A program made the translations under genes and the position numbers. A stretch of DNA of 64,000 bases. Origin: Elmis aenea (lineage: Eukaryota; Arthropoda; Insecta; Coleoptera; Elmidae). Of this stretch, positions 21,801 to 29,429 are shown one piece after another; the stretch's first letter is position 1; each line of letters begins with the position of its first letter. The stretch is taken from positions 9,279,222 to 9,343,221 of the forward strand of contig OX393583.1 in NCBI GenBank assembly GCA_947652605.1, written 5' to 3'. The notes under the pieces are model-generated. The model ran no database searches and was not told the origin of the DNA. It saw only the letters and a list, made by a program, of their open reading frames with translations.

Positions 21801-24800
21801 TCGTATGCCCGCGGCGCAGACGTTGATGCTCTTTTCGAAAACAATCGCAACGAACGCTACCCTAACGAAATTCGTTTTCGACGAGTTCTTGATGATCGAC
21901 ATGCCATATTTCGGGCAGGGAAAGAACATGTTGAACAGGGCCGTAGCGTTGAGGAAAAAGTGGACTGAAAAGTTGGAAAGCAAGCTCGGGGATCCCGGGG
22001 CATATTCCAGCAATGATGAGCAGTGCTTCTATTTCATCGAAGATTTAGTGAAGTTCATGAACACGGAAGTTAGCTATAATATCAAGCGACTTCTCCCCGC
22101 CGATTTAAAAGTGATCTACTCTTACAATGACGACTTTCCCGAGCTCGAGAAAATGAAAGATAGAAACCCTTTTGATTCTGATTACGCGATGGTAGTCAAC
22201 AAAACGCTCGGAGGAATTCAAGTCACGGAAAATGTCGTGTACGAGTGTTTGGTGCAAGAAGAATGGGCCAACGTGTTGGAAGAAGAGATGTACAGCACAC
22301 CGTTCGAGTGTGGCTACTGCCAGAGAACCAAACACGGTTTGTCGCCGTTCCAAATTTTTCAACATGAAGCTTTTTGCAAAAGCAAAGATGTGGAGGACAA
22401 ACCTGTCAAAGCCGGTGCTGAAGAAGTTGTCGTGATTAAGCCGAATTCGACATCTTTTCATTGTGATAAGTGTAACAGAGATTTGATGTTGACTCCAATC
22501 GATATTTTAAAACATAAAAAAATGTGTACGAGTGAAACGCCGCAGAACTAAACTGTTTTTGTGTAAATGAACATTTTAGTACTATTATGGGATCAGGAAA
22601 AACAACTGTTGAGGTAAATTTAAACTACCAGGGTACCAGGGCTGTACAAAATGATTATTGAACACTTGATTATGTAGGAGGATTCATTTTAGTAGCAAAA
22701 AATACGTAGAGTTCACTACATAATGATATTCATGTTCTGAAAAAGCACAGTTTACTATAGAAGGAAAAAATTAAATGTAGTGTTAGCAATTGTTTGTTTT
22801 CAAAAAATATGAAAAAATCTACCTATATCAACAAAAATATTGATCTCAAAATAATTACTCCCATATCTGATGTGTCTATGTCGAAAGAGATAAGTCTTAT
22901 TTTTTGTTAACAAAAAACTACCATCATGACCATTTAATTAAAAAAATTCATCTTTGGTGTAGGCAAAAATGTTTAATTTTCAAATTTACAAAGTAGGATG
23001 TAGCGTTGAAAAAAGCGAAACAAATGCTCTTTAATGATGTAAATGTGTGCCCTTATTTTGAGAAATTAAAAAAATATATTGGAAAGAGTTATTTAGAATC
23101 TATAAATAAGGCTATATTTAAATTTTGACAGTCAAATTCCAATGTTTATTTTTTAAGAACATTCAAAAAGTCTGCAACAAATGGAATAGTTTTTTGTTAT
23201 TGATTTATCAGAAAATTTTATTCTTGATAAAAGTTGGTGCATGGTCTAAAACTAATATTAAAATGAAAAAAGTTCAATACAAAGTTATAGCACACTAGAT
23301 TTTAGCAATTTTTGAAATATTCTTGGAAAAATATAAATTAAAATTTTAATTTTTTTTTTCTACTTCTATCAAGTTATTTATGCAGTTTTCTTCTATTGAA
23401 ATTTAACTTTTTGTTTTTCAGTGGAACAATCTTTATATTATTACACACTTTTAAATTTCATATGAATTGTGGCTTAGTAATTGAAAAATTTGTTTAAAAT
23501 TAATAATCTTCAAGATATATGCATTCTTATGATACCGTACCAAAATAATTGTACAGGGTGGACCTAATTCGAATGTTTTACGGGGTATCTTGGTTACCGT
23601 AACAGTAAGCGAAAATCTGATACCGGTCAATTGGGTAATTTTTTTGAGATTAACACCCCTATGATATCAGATTTTTCATATCACATTCCATTTTGGCACT
23701 ATAGACGAAAAATGAAATTTTAATGTTTTTTAAAATTTATTACAACTTCTTTATTTATGAAAATAGAAGTAAATGTGAAGATTTTTTATAAACATTTTTA
23801 TTCTTAACTTAAAAATCATTTGACATTTTTTTAACCAGGTTTACTTTTGAGATATGAAGTAAACTGATAATTTTTTTCAAGAAAACCATAGTTTGCCATT
23901 ACAAATTGTTGAACGTCCGTTGTTTTAAGGTTTAGAAATTAAAAACTCTGGATTTACAGGACGGTTTTATTGATTTTGGTTAAAAATCCGACGTTTCGCA
24001 CTTAATGTTTTTAAGGCTTCTTCAAGGGCTGAAAACAAATGTGATTACAAATTTCATTTATAAAACTATTCTTAACATGACTTAAAATTTATGTTATTTA
24101 TATTTAATCGTTTCTATTGCATTTTATTTCTATTTATTTGTGCTATAGTGAACATGGCTAAATTTGAACTCTTTGAAAAGTTTGATATGTTAAAAGTTTA
24201 CATTGCGTATAAACTTGGATGCTGTTGGAGAATTTACTTGGAAATGACGTTTAGTTGTTTTTTAATTGCAAACATCAGTTGTTTACGCACCATGGCAAAC
24301 TGCGATAATAAAATTTTCACAGAACTAGCCATATCTCAATAATTTTTTGCAACAACTATATAAAACTTTATATTATGAAATGGCAAAAAATGCTCTTTTA
24401 TATAAAATCTAGACTTTCATTAACAAAAATATAAGTTTTCTTCATATCTCAAGAGTCAAGAGCGTTTAAAAACATTAAAAATATTTTCTTAGCATAAAAT
24501 TGTTTATAAAAAACTTATATAATTGGGTCCACCCTGTACATTAAATAATGCCAACCCTTGCTAAACAATTTGCTAATACAATTACAGGTATTAGAAAACT
24601 TTGTAAATTACTTTTATTAAATCGTATGGAAAAAGTTGAAACCACATAAAATAATTTATAACAACTACTCCTATAATTTAGTTTGTTTATTGTGTTACAG
24701 GATAGCGCCGCCGTACAGATGTTACTTGAAACTTGCTTAGAAAACGAAGAAGACAGAAACATTCCCGGTCAACTGCTGGCATTACAGGAAGTGAGATCTT

Positions 24801-26504
24801 TAGTTTGCTCGTACCTCCATCAAGTTTTTATAGCTGATACGACATTGGCAAAACTTGTACACTTCCAGGTACGTGCAAATTCGAATGTTTTACGGGGTAT
24901 CTCGGTTATCGTAATAGTTAGCGAAAATTTTATATCAGTCTCTTGGGTCAATTTTTTGAGATAAACATGCCTGTGTTAGTTGATTTTTTGTATCAATTTA
25001 CATTTTGGCACTACAGACGAAAAATTAAATTTCAACATTTTTGAAAAGGTACCTATTTTAACTTAATTATTTTTAAAAATAGAACTAAAGTCATGCAGTT
25101 TTTTTATTCTTAATGTAAAAAACATTTTTATATCCTTTTAACAACCCTGACATTTAAATATGAAGTAAATTTATGTTTTTTTTAATGGAAATTTTAGTAG
25201 GCCATGACTTTATAGGAAAGAGCAATTTTTTAGCTCTTCAAAAATATACAGGGTGAGTCACGACTGACGCCACGGAGTCAAAAATGTGTGGGCAAAAGAA
25301 AAAATTATAACTTTCTTGTTTTTTTCTTTCAATTGTTTCAAATTACCGCTGTCTACCTTCATAGCCTACTTGAAAATATTACTTTGCCCTAATAATTAAC
25401 AATAAAATCGCGATATCTCAAAAAATATCCATTTTAGGTATAAAAAACAGGCTGTATGTTTTCGAAGGACAATTAAATTATTTATAGAACTGTGTAAAAA
25501 AATAACGGGTGTTGTATTTAAAAAAAAAATGAGTTGTTGATGTTTAAAGTTTCACAAGTTTGACCAAGCGTAAAAAACGCCCTGTATAATATTTTTTAAA
25601 TGTAGTTAGTGCAAAGTGTTAAACAATCTATTGTCAATCTAATCTCCAGGCAAATTTCTTCAGCCTTTTCAAAGTTTTTCATGTTGAATATTTTTGAAAG
25701 TGTACTGTATTTTCATGAAAATGCAATTTTCACGAAAACAGTTGATTTTAGACCCATATCACCTTATACATTTTTTGAAGTAAATTTAATGTTAAATGAT
25801 ACGGCTAATTTTGTAAAAATGTTATTATCACATGCCATGACTTTGAAAACAAGTGATGTTTGCGAATAAGAAACAACTAAACGTAATTTTTTTGTGTAGG
25901 GATATCCAAGTGAATTAATCGAAATGATCGTTAAAGGAGTCCCCTCGATGCATATATGCCTCGATTTTCTTCTTGAACTGATGCAGCAACCTAGTATTAA
26001 TAAACAAATATTTGCCATTCAACTCTTGTCGCATCTTAGTGTACAATATGCTCTGCCCAAAAGTCTCAATCTTTGTGTTTCTGCGCTGAATCTATTGCAC
26101 GGACTTCTGGGAGGTGAGTTTATTGATTTTGTAAAATTTATAAATAATCAATGAAGCTGTTACTAAGGATTCGACGACCTAAAGCAGATTTTTGACAATG
26201 TCTTTTTGTTAATTTTATAGGAGTTTCGAGCAACCAACGCGTGCAAATATTCAAACCCGTTCTTCCCGCGTTAGTCCGAATAAGCGAAGCGTTTCCCCCT
26301 CTGGTAGAAGACGTGGTTCAATTATTAATGCATTTATCGAGGATTTGCCAGACGCAGGCAACTCTCGCGTCGCATTTCGATGTGCACTTGAACTGGGACA
26401 ATGAAATATTCTCGCACGCTAACAGAAGTTTGTGTGAGCTGGCGCAAAGAACTTTCTCCGAAATATTAAGCAAGGCTGTGTTAAAAAATGATATTTATGG
26501 TTAG
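9828..26504 (+). CDS. INTS2: Integrator complex subunit 2
   Basis: Nine exons: 9828-10482, 10534-10798, 11605-11814, 12457-12616, 14708-15928, 16341-16538, 24701-24868, 25900-26113 and 26221-26504. All junctions keep phase and give 1,124 aa, close to the usual insect length. The N-terminus (VSPKVFRAIQNVNIADL, then the IRPILPCLVRMSLISPLD region) is highly characteristic of INTS2, and the helical-repeat body runs through without a stop. INTS2 is a scaffold subunit of the nuclear Integrator complex, which cleaves snRNA and promoter-proximal Pol II transcripts. The acceptor of exon 4 (gtgtccaag) has a weak pyrimidine tract and is the least certain border. Exon 5 is markedly GC-rich and long (1.2 kb). 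Introns 2-4, 6 and 7 hold transposons, and intron 6 (8.2 kb) contains the complete DHX34 gene. Confidence 0.93.
11063..11539. mobile_element. MITE in INTS2 intron 2
   Basis: Inverted ends ACCAGAGTGTAGC and GCTACACTCTGGT. Inner blocks (ccttacaattaactccgcct and its inverse) are also paired. About 477 bp with no transposase. The target duplication could not be defined. It fills most of the intron. Confidence 0.78.
12051..12346. mobile_element. pogo/Tigger-like MITE in INTS2 intron 3
   Basis: TA-flanked, with ends CAGGTACAACACCGATTTTC and the inverse GAAAATTGGTGTTGTGCCTG (one mismatch each). The CAG...CCGATTNNCCGGCA type of terminus is common in pogo/Tigger-related elements. Similar sequence occurs at 38853. 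Diverged 45-bp direct repeats containing CCCAACARTTTACTTATA lie on both sides. Confidence 0.7.
12892..14100. mobile_element. 1.2-kb foldback Tc1/mariner-type element in INTS2 intron 4
   Basis: TA borders at 12890-12891 and 14101-14102. The ends are CAGGGTGGTCCAAATTCGAT and its inverse. The two arms, each nearly 600 bp, mirror one another to about position 13480 with only scattered mismatches, so almost the whole element is an inverted repeat. No coding frame. Transcribed in the INTS2 pre-mRNA, it would form a very long hairpin. Confidence 0.88.
14210..14652. mobile_element. Decayed CAGGGTR-ended element
   Basis: Starts after TA with CAGGGTAGTCC. A possible worn right end ACGCTG+TA lies at 14648-14654. 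Internal arms cannot be aligned with confidence by eye. It fills the rest of intron 4 up to exon 5. Confidence 0.35.
17328..18505. mobile_element. Tc1/mariner-type element nested in the hAT MITE, carrying a minisatellite
   Basis: TA-flanked ends CAGGGTGGTGCTTTTTTCGA and its inverse, with arms of over 200 bp in near-perfect inverted match. The centre is occupied by a 7-bp tandem repeat (17794-18242) that appears to have grown between the arms next to a GACGTCA motif. Confidence 0.87.
17794..18242 (+). repeat. Heptamer minisatellite, consensus GACGAAC / GACGACC
   Basis: About 64 imperfect copies of a 7-bp unit, with variants GACGACT, GACGGCC, GGCGAAC and GAAGAAC. Because 7 is prime to 3 and the unit makes no stop, several frames on both strands stay open, including a minus-strand frame of 203 codons (17753-18364) that reads as Arg/Ser/Val repeats. 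These are by-products of the repeat, not genes. It is strikingly GC-rich compared with the 30%-GC surroundings. Confidence 0.9.
19108..22551 (+). CDS. DHX34: DEAH-box RNA helicase, DHX34-like, nested in INTS2 intron 6
   Basis: A single uninterrupted frame of 1,147 aa, close to the size of vertebrate DHX34. The N-terminus is short and Arg/Ser-rich (residues 5-41). Helicase motifs run in order: GDTGCGKST (183-191, ATP binding), DEIH (277-280), SAT (309-311) and QRAGRAGRTG (487-496). HA2/OB-type regions follow. The C-terminus has two Cys/His clusters (CGYC...H...C and CDKC...H...C), suggesting small zinc fingers. DHX34 promotes nonsense-mediated decay with UPF1 and SMG1; that role is family knowledge. 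The gene lies on the same strand as INTS2, has no introns and is more GC-rich than its flanks. A possible 5' UTR intron of about 60 bp (donor TATGTAAGTG near 19049, acceptor ctgcag at 19102) would place the start just past a splice junction. No clear AATAAA was found downstream. Confidence 0.9.
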   Translation: MEKYSDRRSRYRSRSRERNYKYRDKSYREKPRHSGTRSRSPVGKSIEHYKHELNRFLQDHTNIARIADFWNFYEKYQRIQSVKKKGNENVDKAKLLNLMFDKKLSELHEKLPVLDRHGERMHVTQDTFKSFTQTIIVYQDFQQKTKFAKLKKLRQTQQDLPIAQYRAEIIKTLKECRVLLVAGDTGCGKSTQVPQYVLEAGYTKTVCTQPRRIACVSLAKRVSFETLTDFKTTVGYQIRFEKTKRSDTAIVFMTEGLLLRQVAEEETINAYDVIILDEIHERHLYGDFLIGIMKCMLHKRDDFKLILMSATINIQLFKDYFAEESISVLEVPGRLYPIEIQYKPIIKDPYERKRDKFDCTPYLQIIQMIDDKFPPPCKGDLLVFLNGFAEISSLADAVNEYSQFKKNWIVLQLHSTLSIEDQEKVFDYPPDGVRKCIISTNIAETSVTIDGIRFVIDSGKVNRMMYHTIGGINKLMETCISQDSAKQRAGRAGRTGPGTCFRMYSEDDFANFDAFTTAEIQLVPLESLLLHMISLGLTDITNFPFLEKPADKAIEESVEKLKFCGALTLDKEYLMLTSLGESLSKLPVDLVIGKMLIMSTVFGNVTSVLALASLLSVQNPLTQQAYRNPHTYDARRPLESNHGDPITLLNLYKEWLMIKQDTAPVASSSKQKENSRHWAKKRGLEEQRFYEVSKLIEQFRDILEDANLLPKGPELELSSNERSIRHGELKQLKTLRRNLKNESRSVQRKQLKYDTFSFDNEDEDARKLDVRDIEFRITNDYKRLQKLLDEASPDSYKDLTMLKLILTSGLYPQVAVEDEFNSSKSVSERLYHTKNKNFVFLRPLSCFTMKPEILELHNDDIEVPPPGYFSRRPISRKHQILLYQSILETKKVYLVNVFRMPAAQTLMLFSKTIATNATLTKFVFDEFLMIDMPYFGQGKNMLNRAVALRKKWTEKLESKLGDPGAYSSNDEQCFYFIEDLVKFMNTEVSYNIKRLLPADLKVIYSYNDDFPELEKMKDRNPFDSDYAMVVNKTLGGIQVTENVVYECLVQEEWANVLEEEMYSTPFECGYCQRTKHGLSPFQIFQHEAFCKSKDVEDKPVKAGAEEVVVIKPNSTSFHCDKCNRDLMLTPIDILKHKKMCTSETPQN
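22552..23553. other. DHX34 3' flank within INTS2 intron 6
   Basis: AT-rich sequence without a supported gene. Parts (for example 23090-23160 and 23230-23300) resemble the repeat at 14270-14470 in intron 4, including TTTTGACAGTCAAATTCCAA and TCTAAAACTAAT blocks, so it is probably an old, end-less copy of the same transposon. Confidence 0.45.
23554..24536. mobile_element. Tc1/mariner-type element at the 3' end of INTS2 intron 6
   Basis: TA-flanked, from CAGGGTGGACCTAATTCGAA to the partly diverged inverse TTGGGTCCACCCTG. About 983 bp. Around 23975-24030 it holds a block (CCGACGTTTCGCAC ... GCTTCTTCAAGGGCTGA) that looks foreign to the arms. Confidence 0.72.
24875..25899. repeat. INTS2 intron 7: partial copy of the 23554 element plus a second element
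   Basis: Sequence from about 24880 (AATTCGAATGTTTTACGGGG) to 25200 repeats the left part of the 23554 element. A second CAGGGTGAGTCACGAC end follows TA at about 25250, and the 4990-5160-type repeat is at 25505-25660. Almost the whole intron is transposon-derived. Confidence 0.65.
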
Positions 26505-26657
26505 TTATTATTTAATTTTTTGTTAGTTTTATAGAATAAAGCTTTGTAAACACATTTAGATTTTTTTTTAAATTGTTGAAGACCTGAAATTGCGAGTGGT
26601 TACATGAAACTTATTCCATTGTGGAATAAACTTGTGTAAAAAGCTTTCTGTAGTGTG

Positions 26658-27930
26658 CAGGGTGTTCTAAATTACAGATTTAATACAGGGCTTAAAAATC
26701 TATGAAGAATGAAAAAGGGTGTATGGATCTGAAATTTTGGTTATGACCATAATGGCATCTGATCTGTTAACTGAAAATATTTTCAAGATGGCGACACTTC
26801 CGGAAATACCGGAAGTTGACGTCTACTCTCTTATTTCAAACACAATAGTCTGTTTTTTATTGCGTATTTGGATTCATAACGTTATTTTAGAGGGACTTTT
26901 ATTAGCATTCCCTATACCTAAGTGCAGTCGTTTTTTAGATTTTTGGACTTGAAAATTTTTGGTTTTCATCGCAATGCTTAATATTATCTAACGCCGCCAT
27001 TTTTGAAGAAAAAACGCTTAAATTTAGACCATGCCTAGAAGAAACCTTGGAGTACATCCTGGAATTTTTGCAATCGAAGCATTACTTACAGGGTGTCCAA
27101 AATTTTATTTTTTCTTAATACAACTTCAGACCACTAAAACTCGTTTTTTTCAAATACAATGCCCAAACTTTTTTTTCATTTCCTAAAGCAAAATTACATT
27201 CTGCATCAATCTGTATTAGCGTTTCCTATACCTATCTGCAACAATTTTCGAGTTATTAAGAGTTTTTTGATGGTTAAGAGAAATTGCAACATTTTTAAAT
27301 AGTAAACCTTGGAAATGACAAGAAATGCCAATATTAATAACTGTAAACCACTTTTATCGCGTTTGTCTGAAGTATCCATGAAAATGGAAAATCAAGAGTA
27401 TTGAAACACGAATATTTTGAACTTATTTTATATTCATGAAGAATGTCACAAGATTATTGAAAGAACTTGCCGTGTGTTCAGTGAGAGGTATCCTCATTTG
27501 ACTGTAATGGCCAGACAGAAATTTCAATTAACTTCTTTGAAATCATACTTAAATTATTTTTCAACTTTAGTGGGACACTTTTTTGCAGATTTCAAATTTC
27601 TTAATAAATTTTACGCATCTTCATTTGTTTTTGGTTATTTCAACATCAACTTTCTTTTTTTAATAGAGGTCGTAGTTGGCTGTGAAACCATTAAGAAGAG
27701 ATTTTTTTCTCGTTTTATTGATGCATGGGTTAGGTTTATCCATGAAAATAAGTAAATTATCACAATAATATTGTATTTATTAAGTTCAATCAAAGCGGTC
27801 ATTGAAAAACAAAATGTTACAAAATAATAAAATTAATTAACATCAAAAAAATTTAAAACTAATAATTTATACTCCTAATATTTTTAAAATATCATAATTT
27901 GATTGTGTGCACGATAACTGGGACACCGTG
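26658..27930. mobile_element. Composite CAGGGTG element downstream of INTS2
   Basis: An outer left arm (26658-27088) matches, in inverse order, the right arm of the Mdh2 intron 3 element at 31400-31852. At 27089 a TA-flanked CAGGGTGTCCAAAATTTTA end starts an inner element, which ends at a worn GGGACACCGTG (27930). The outer right arm is missing here. Confidence 0.7.
27417..27560 (+). pseudogene. Remnant of a transposase N-terminal helix-turn-helix (DUF4817-like)
   Basis: The frame reads [20 protein letters not shown] then ERYPHLTVM. The spacing of a hydrophobic helix, acidic-Cys turn and R-YP resembles the DUF4817-type HTH at the start of many insect mariner-like transposases. The catalytic domain is not recognisable beyond it. 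A sister copy is at 30720-30845. The family match is by eye. Confidence 0.45.
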
Positions 27931-28469
27931 TATTTTAAATAAAACCATGAACAATTAATAAAATATAACAAACACTTTACAAGCTTAAAACTAAAAATTT
28001 AAAATGCCACATTTTTTTAAACAATAGTTCTGTAAAAAAAGTATGAAAGAGTCTCAGACAGTTTAATTGTTAAAAAGATATTTTTAAAAGACCTATTCGC
28101 ACAATAGGTTAAAAGGAAACTAAATTTAATAGTATTTATTATCATCTGGGACATTTGCATCAACAAATTTAAATATTTTAGCCAGTATTACATCAAAAAA
28201 TAAGCGCTCGAGCATTTAATGTATTTTTTTAAAACTGTCACCCAAATATTTAGAAAAATTTATACAGAATTAAAGAGCGAGCAATGGTAAAAACTTGTCC
28301 AGAAAGTTTAAACGTTTGTTTACATTTTGATATCACATTGTTTTGCAAGAACAATGTATAATTTTAATGAATACAGTAAAAATTAAAGTTATAATGTACA
28401 CGAAGACAAAAAATGAAAAAAAATATCAACAGAACTAAGTGATAACACTTAAATATATTTAGATTTACA
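27931..28469. other. Intergenic, convergent INTS2/CUSTOS 3' region
   Basis: AT-rich, with several AATAAA-like strings on both strands. No TIR element or gene seen. Confidence 0.35.
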
Positions 28470-29106
28470 TTAATGACCATTAACATTATCTAGTGATACA
28501 AGTTTGCCATTTTTACCTTTTTCGTAACGAAAAACTTTAGGTTTTCTCCAACTGCTCCAACTTTCAACTTCTTTTTTACTTAAAATAGATTCAGGACTGA
28601 CTGCAATTTCTTTAAGGTCAGCTTTTGTAGCTTTACTTTCAGTTCGACGTCTGAACGCACAAACCCTACTATTTACATTATTCACCATTTTTTGAGAACT
28701 TTCACTACTTAACTTTACAAACTTGCCGGAACCTTTGAACAACCGCACACCACCTTTTTTTCGTTTACGATTTTCACTACACGTTTCTATGTTAGTTTCA
28801 TTTTTGCGTAAATTCTCTTCAAGCAGATTTGAAAGTTTTTTAGCTACATAGTTTTGAAACTGTGGAGTAACTTCAAGGGTATTAAACTCTTCATTTTCAT
28901 CTTTTTTGTGCCTTAAGGATGGTGGCTTCTGTTTGCTTTCGGCTTCAACTGGCAACGAAACACGAAAAAATATAATTTACACAGGTATTAATTGATTAAT
29001 TCTTACCTTTTTTATCATTACTGTACATGGCATCGCTAATGAACTGTGTAGATGTTGCTTCTCGTAATAATTCATAATTATTGTCATCGTCTGAATCAGA
29101 TGACAT
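28470..29106 (-). CDS. CUSTOS: CUSTOS homolog (C12orf43-like nuclear protein)
   Basis: Two exons, 29106-29007 and 28948-28470, joined in phase (G|TT) to give 192 aa. The N-terminus starts with an acidic-serine stretch (SSDSDDD). The diagnostic part is PPSLRHKKDENEEFNTLEVT followed by a PQFQNYVAKKL helix and then GVRLFKG. This matches the order PSLRHK...TTPEF..HVAKKL...FRLF known in vertebrate CUSTOS. The C-terminal half is basic, compatible with nuclear location. CUSTOS is reported as a nuclear-envelope-linked modulator of Wnt signalling in vertebrates; the insect role is unknown. The protein is shorter than the vertebrate one (about 260 aa). It is divergently transcribed from Mdh2, with 323 bp between the starts. 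Confidence 0.82.
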
Positions 29107-29429
29107 TGTTGGTAAACAATACTTTTTTAAATGTGTAGAACACAGATAGTCGCTGTCAAAGTGTAAGGTTATGTCAAGTTTTGAAATTCAATGTCAAGTG
29201 TGTGTACAGGTCTCTACAGAATAAAAAATGCGAATTTCGCGATGAGGTGGTGCTCTCTATTGTTCAATTTCGTTAGTTCAAACAGATCCTATTCAAGTGT
29301 ATAGATTTAAATAGCTTTTACATAACTTCCTTTGCTGACACAGTGTCATTGCCTACACCGGTCAAACAGGTCAGAGTGTACATTTTGATTTTGTGTTCAA
29401 AATTTAATCAGTAATTATACAAAATCAAG
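29107..29429. promoter_or_regulatory. Bidirectional promoter, CUSTOS / Mdh2
   Basis: The only non-coding DNA between two oppositely oriented start codons is 323 bp. There is no repeat in it. No TATA box is clear; GGTCAGAGTGTAC near 29370 is an initiator-like candidate for Mdh2. Confidence 0.55.

Noticed and set aside
20235..22461. Several 90-140-codon frames within DHX34
   Set aside because: Shadow frames of a highly conserved helicase frame.
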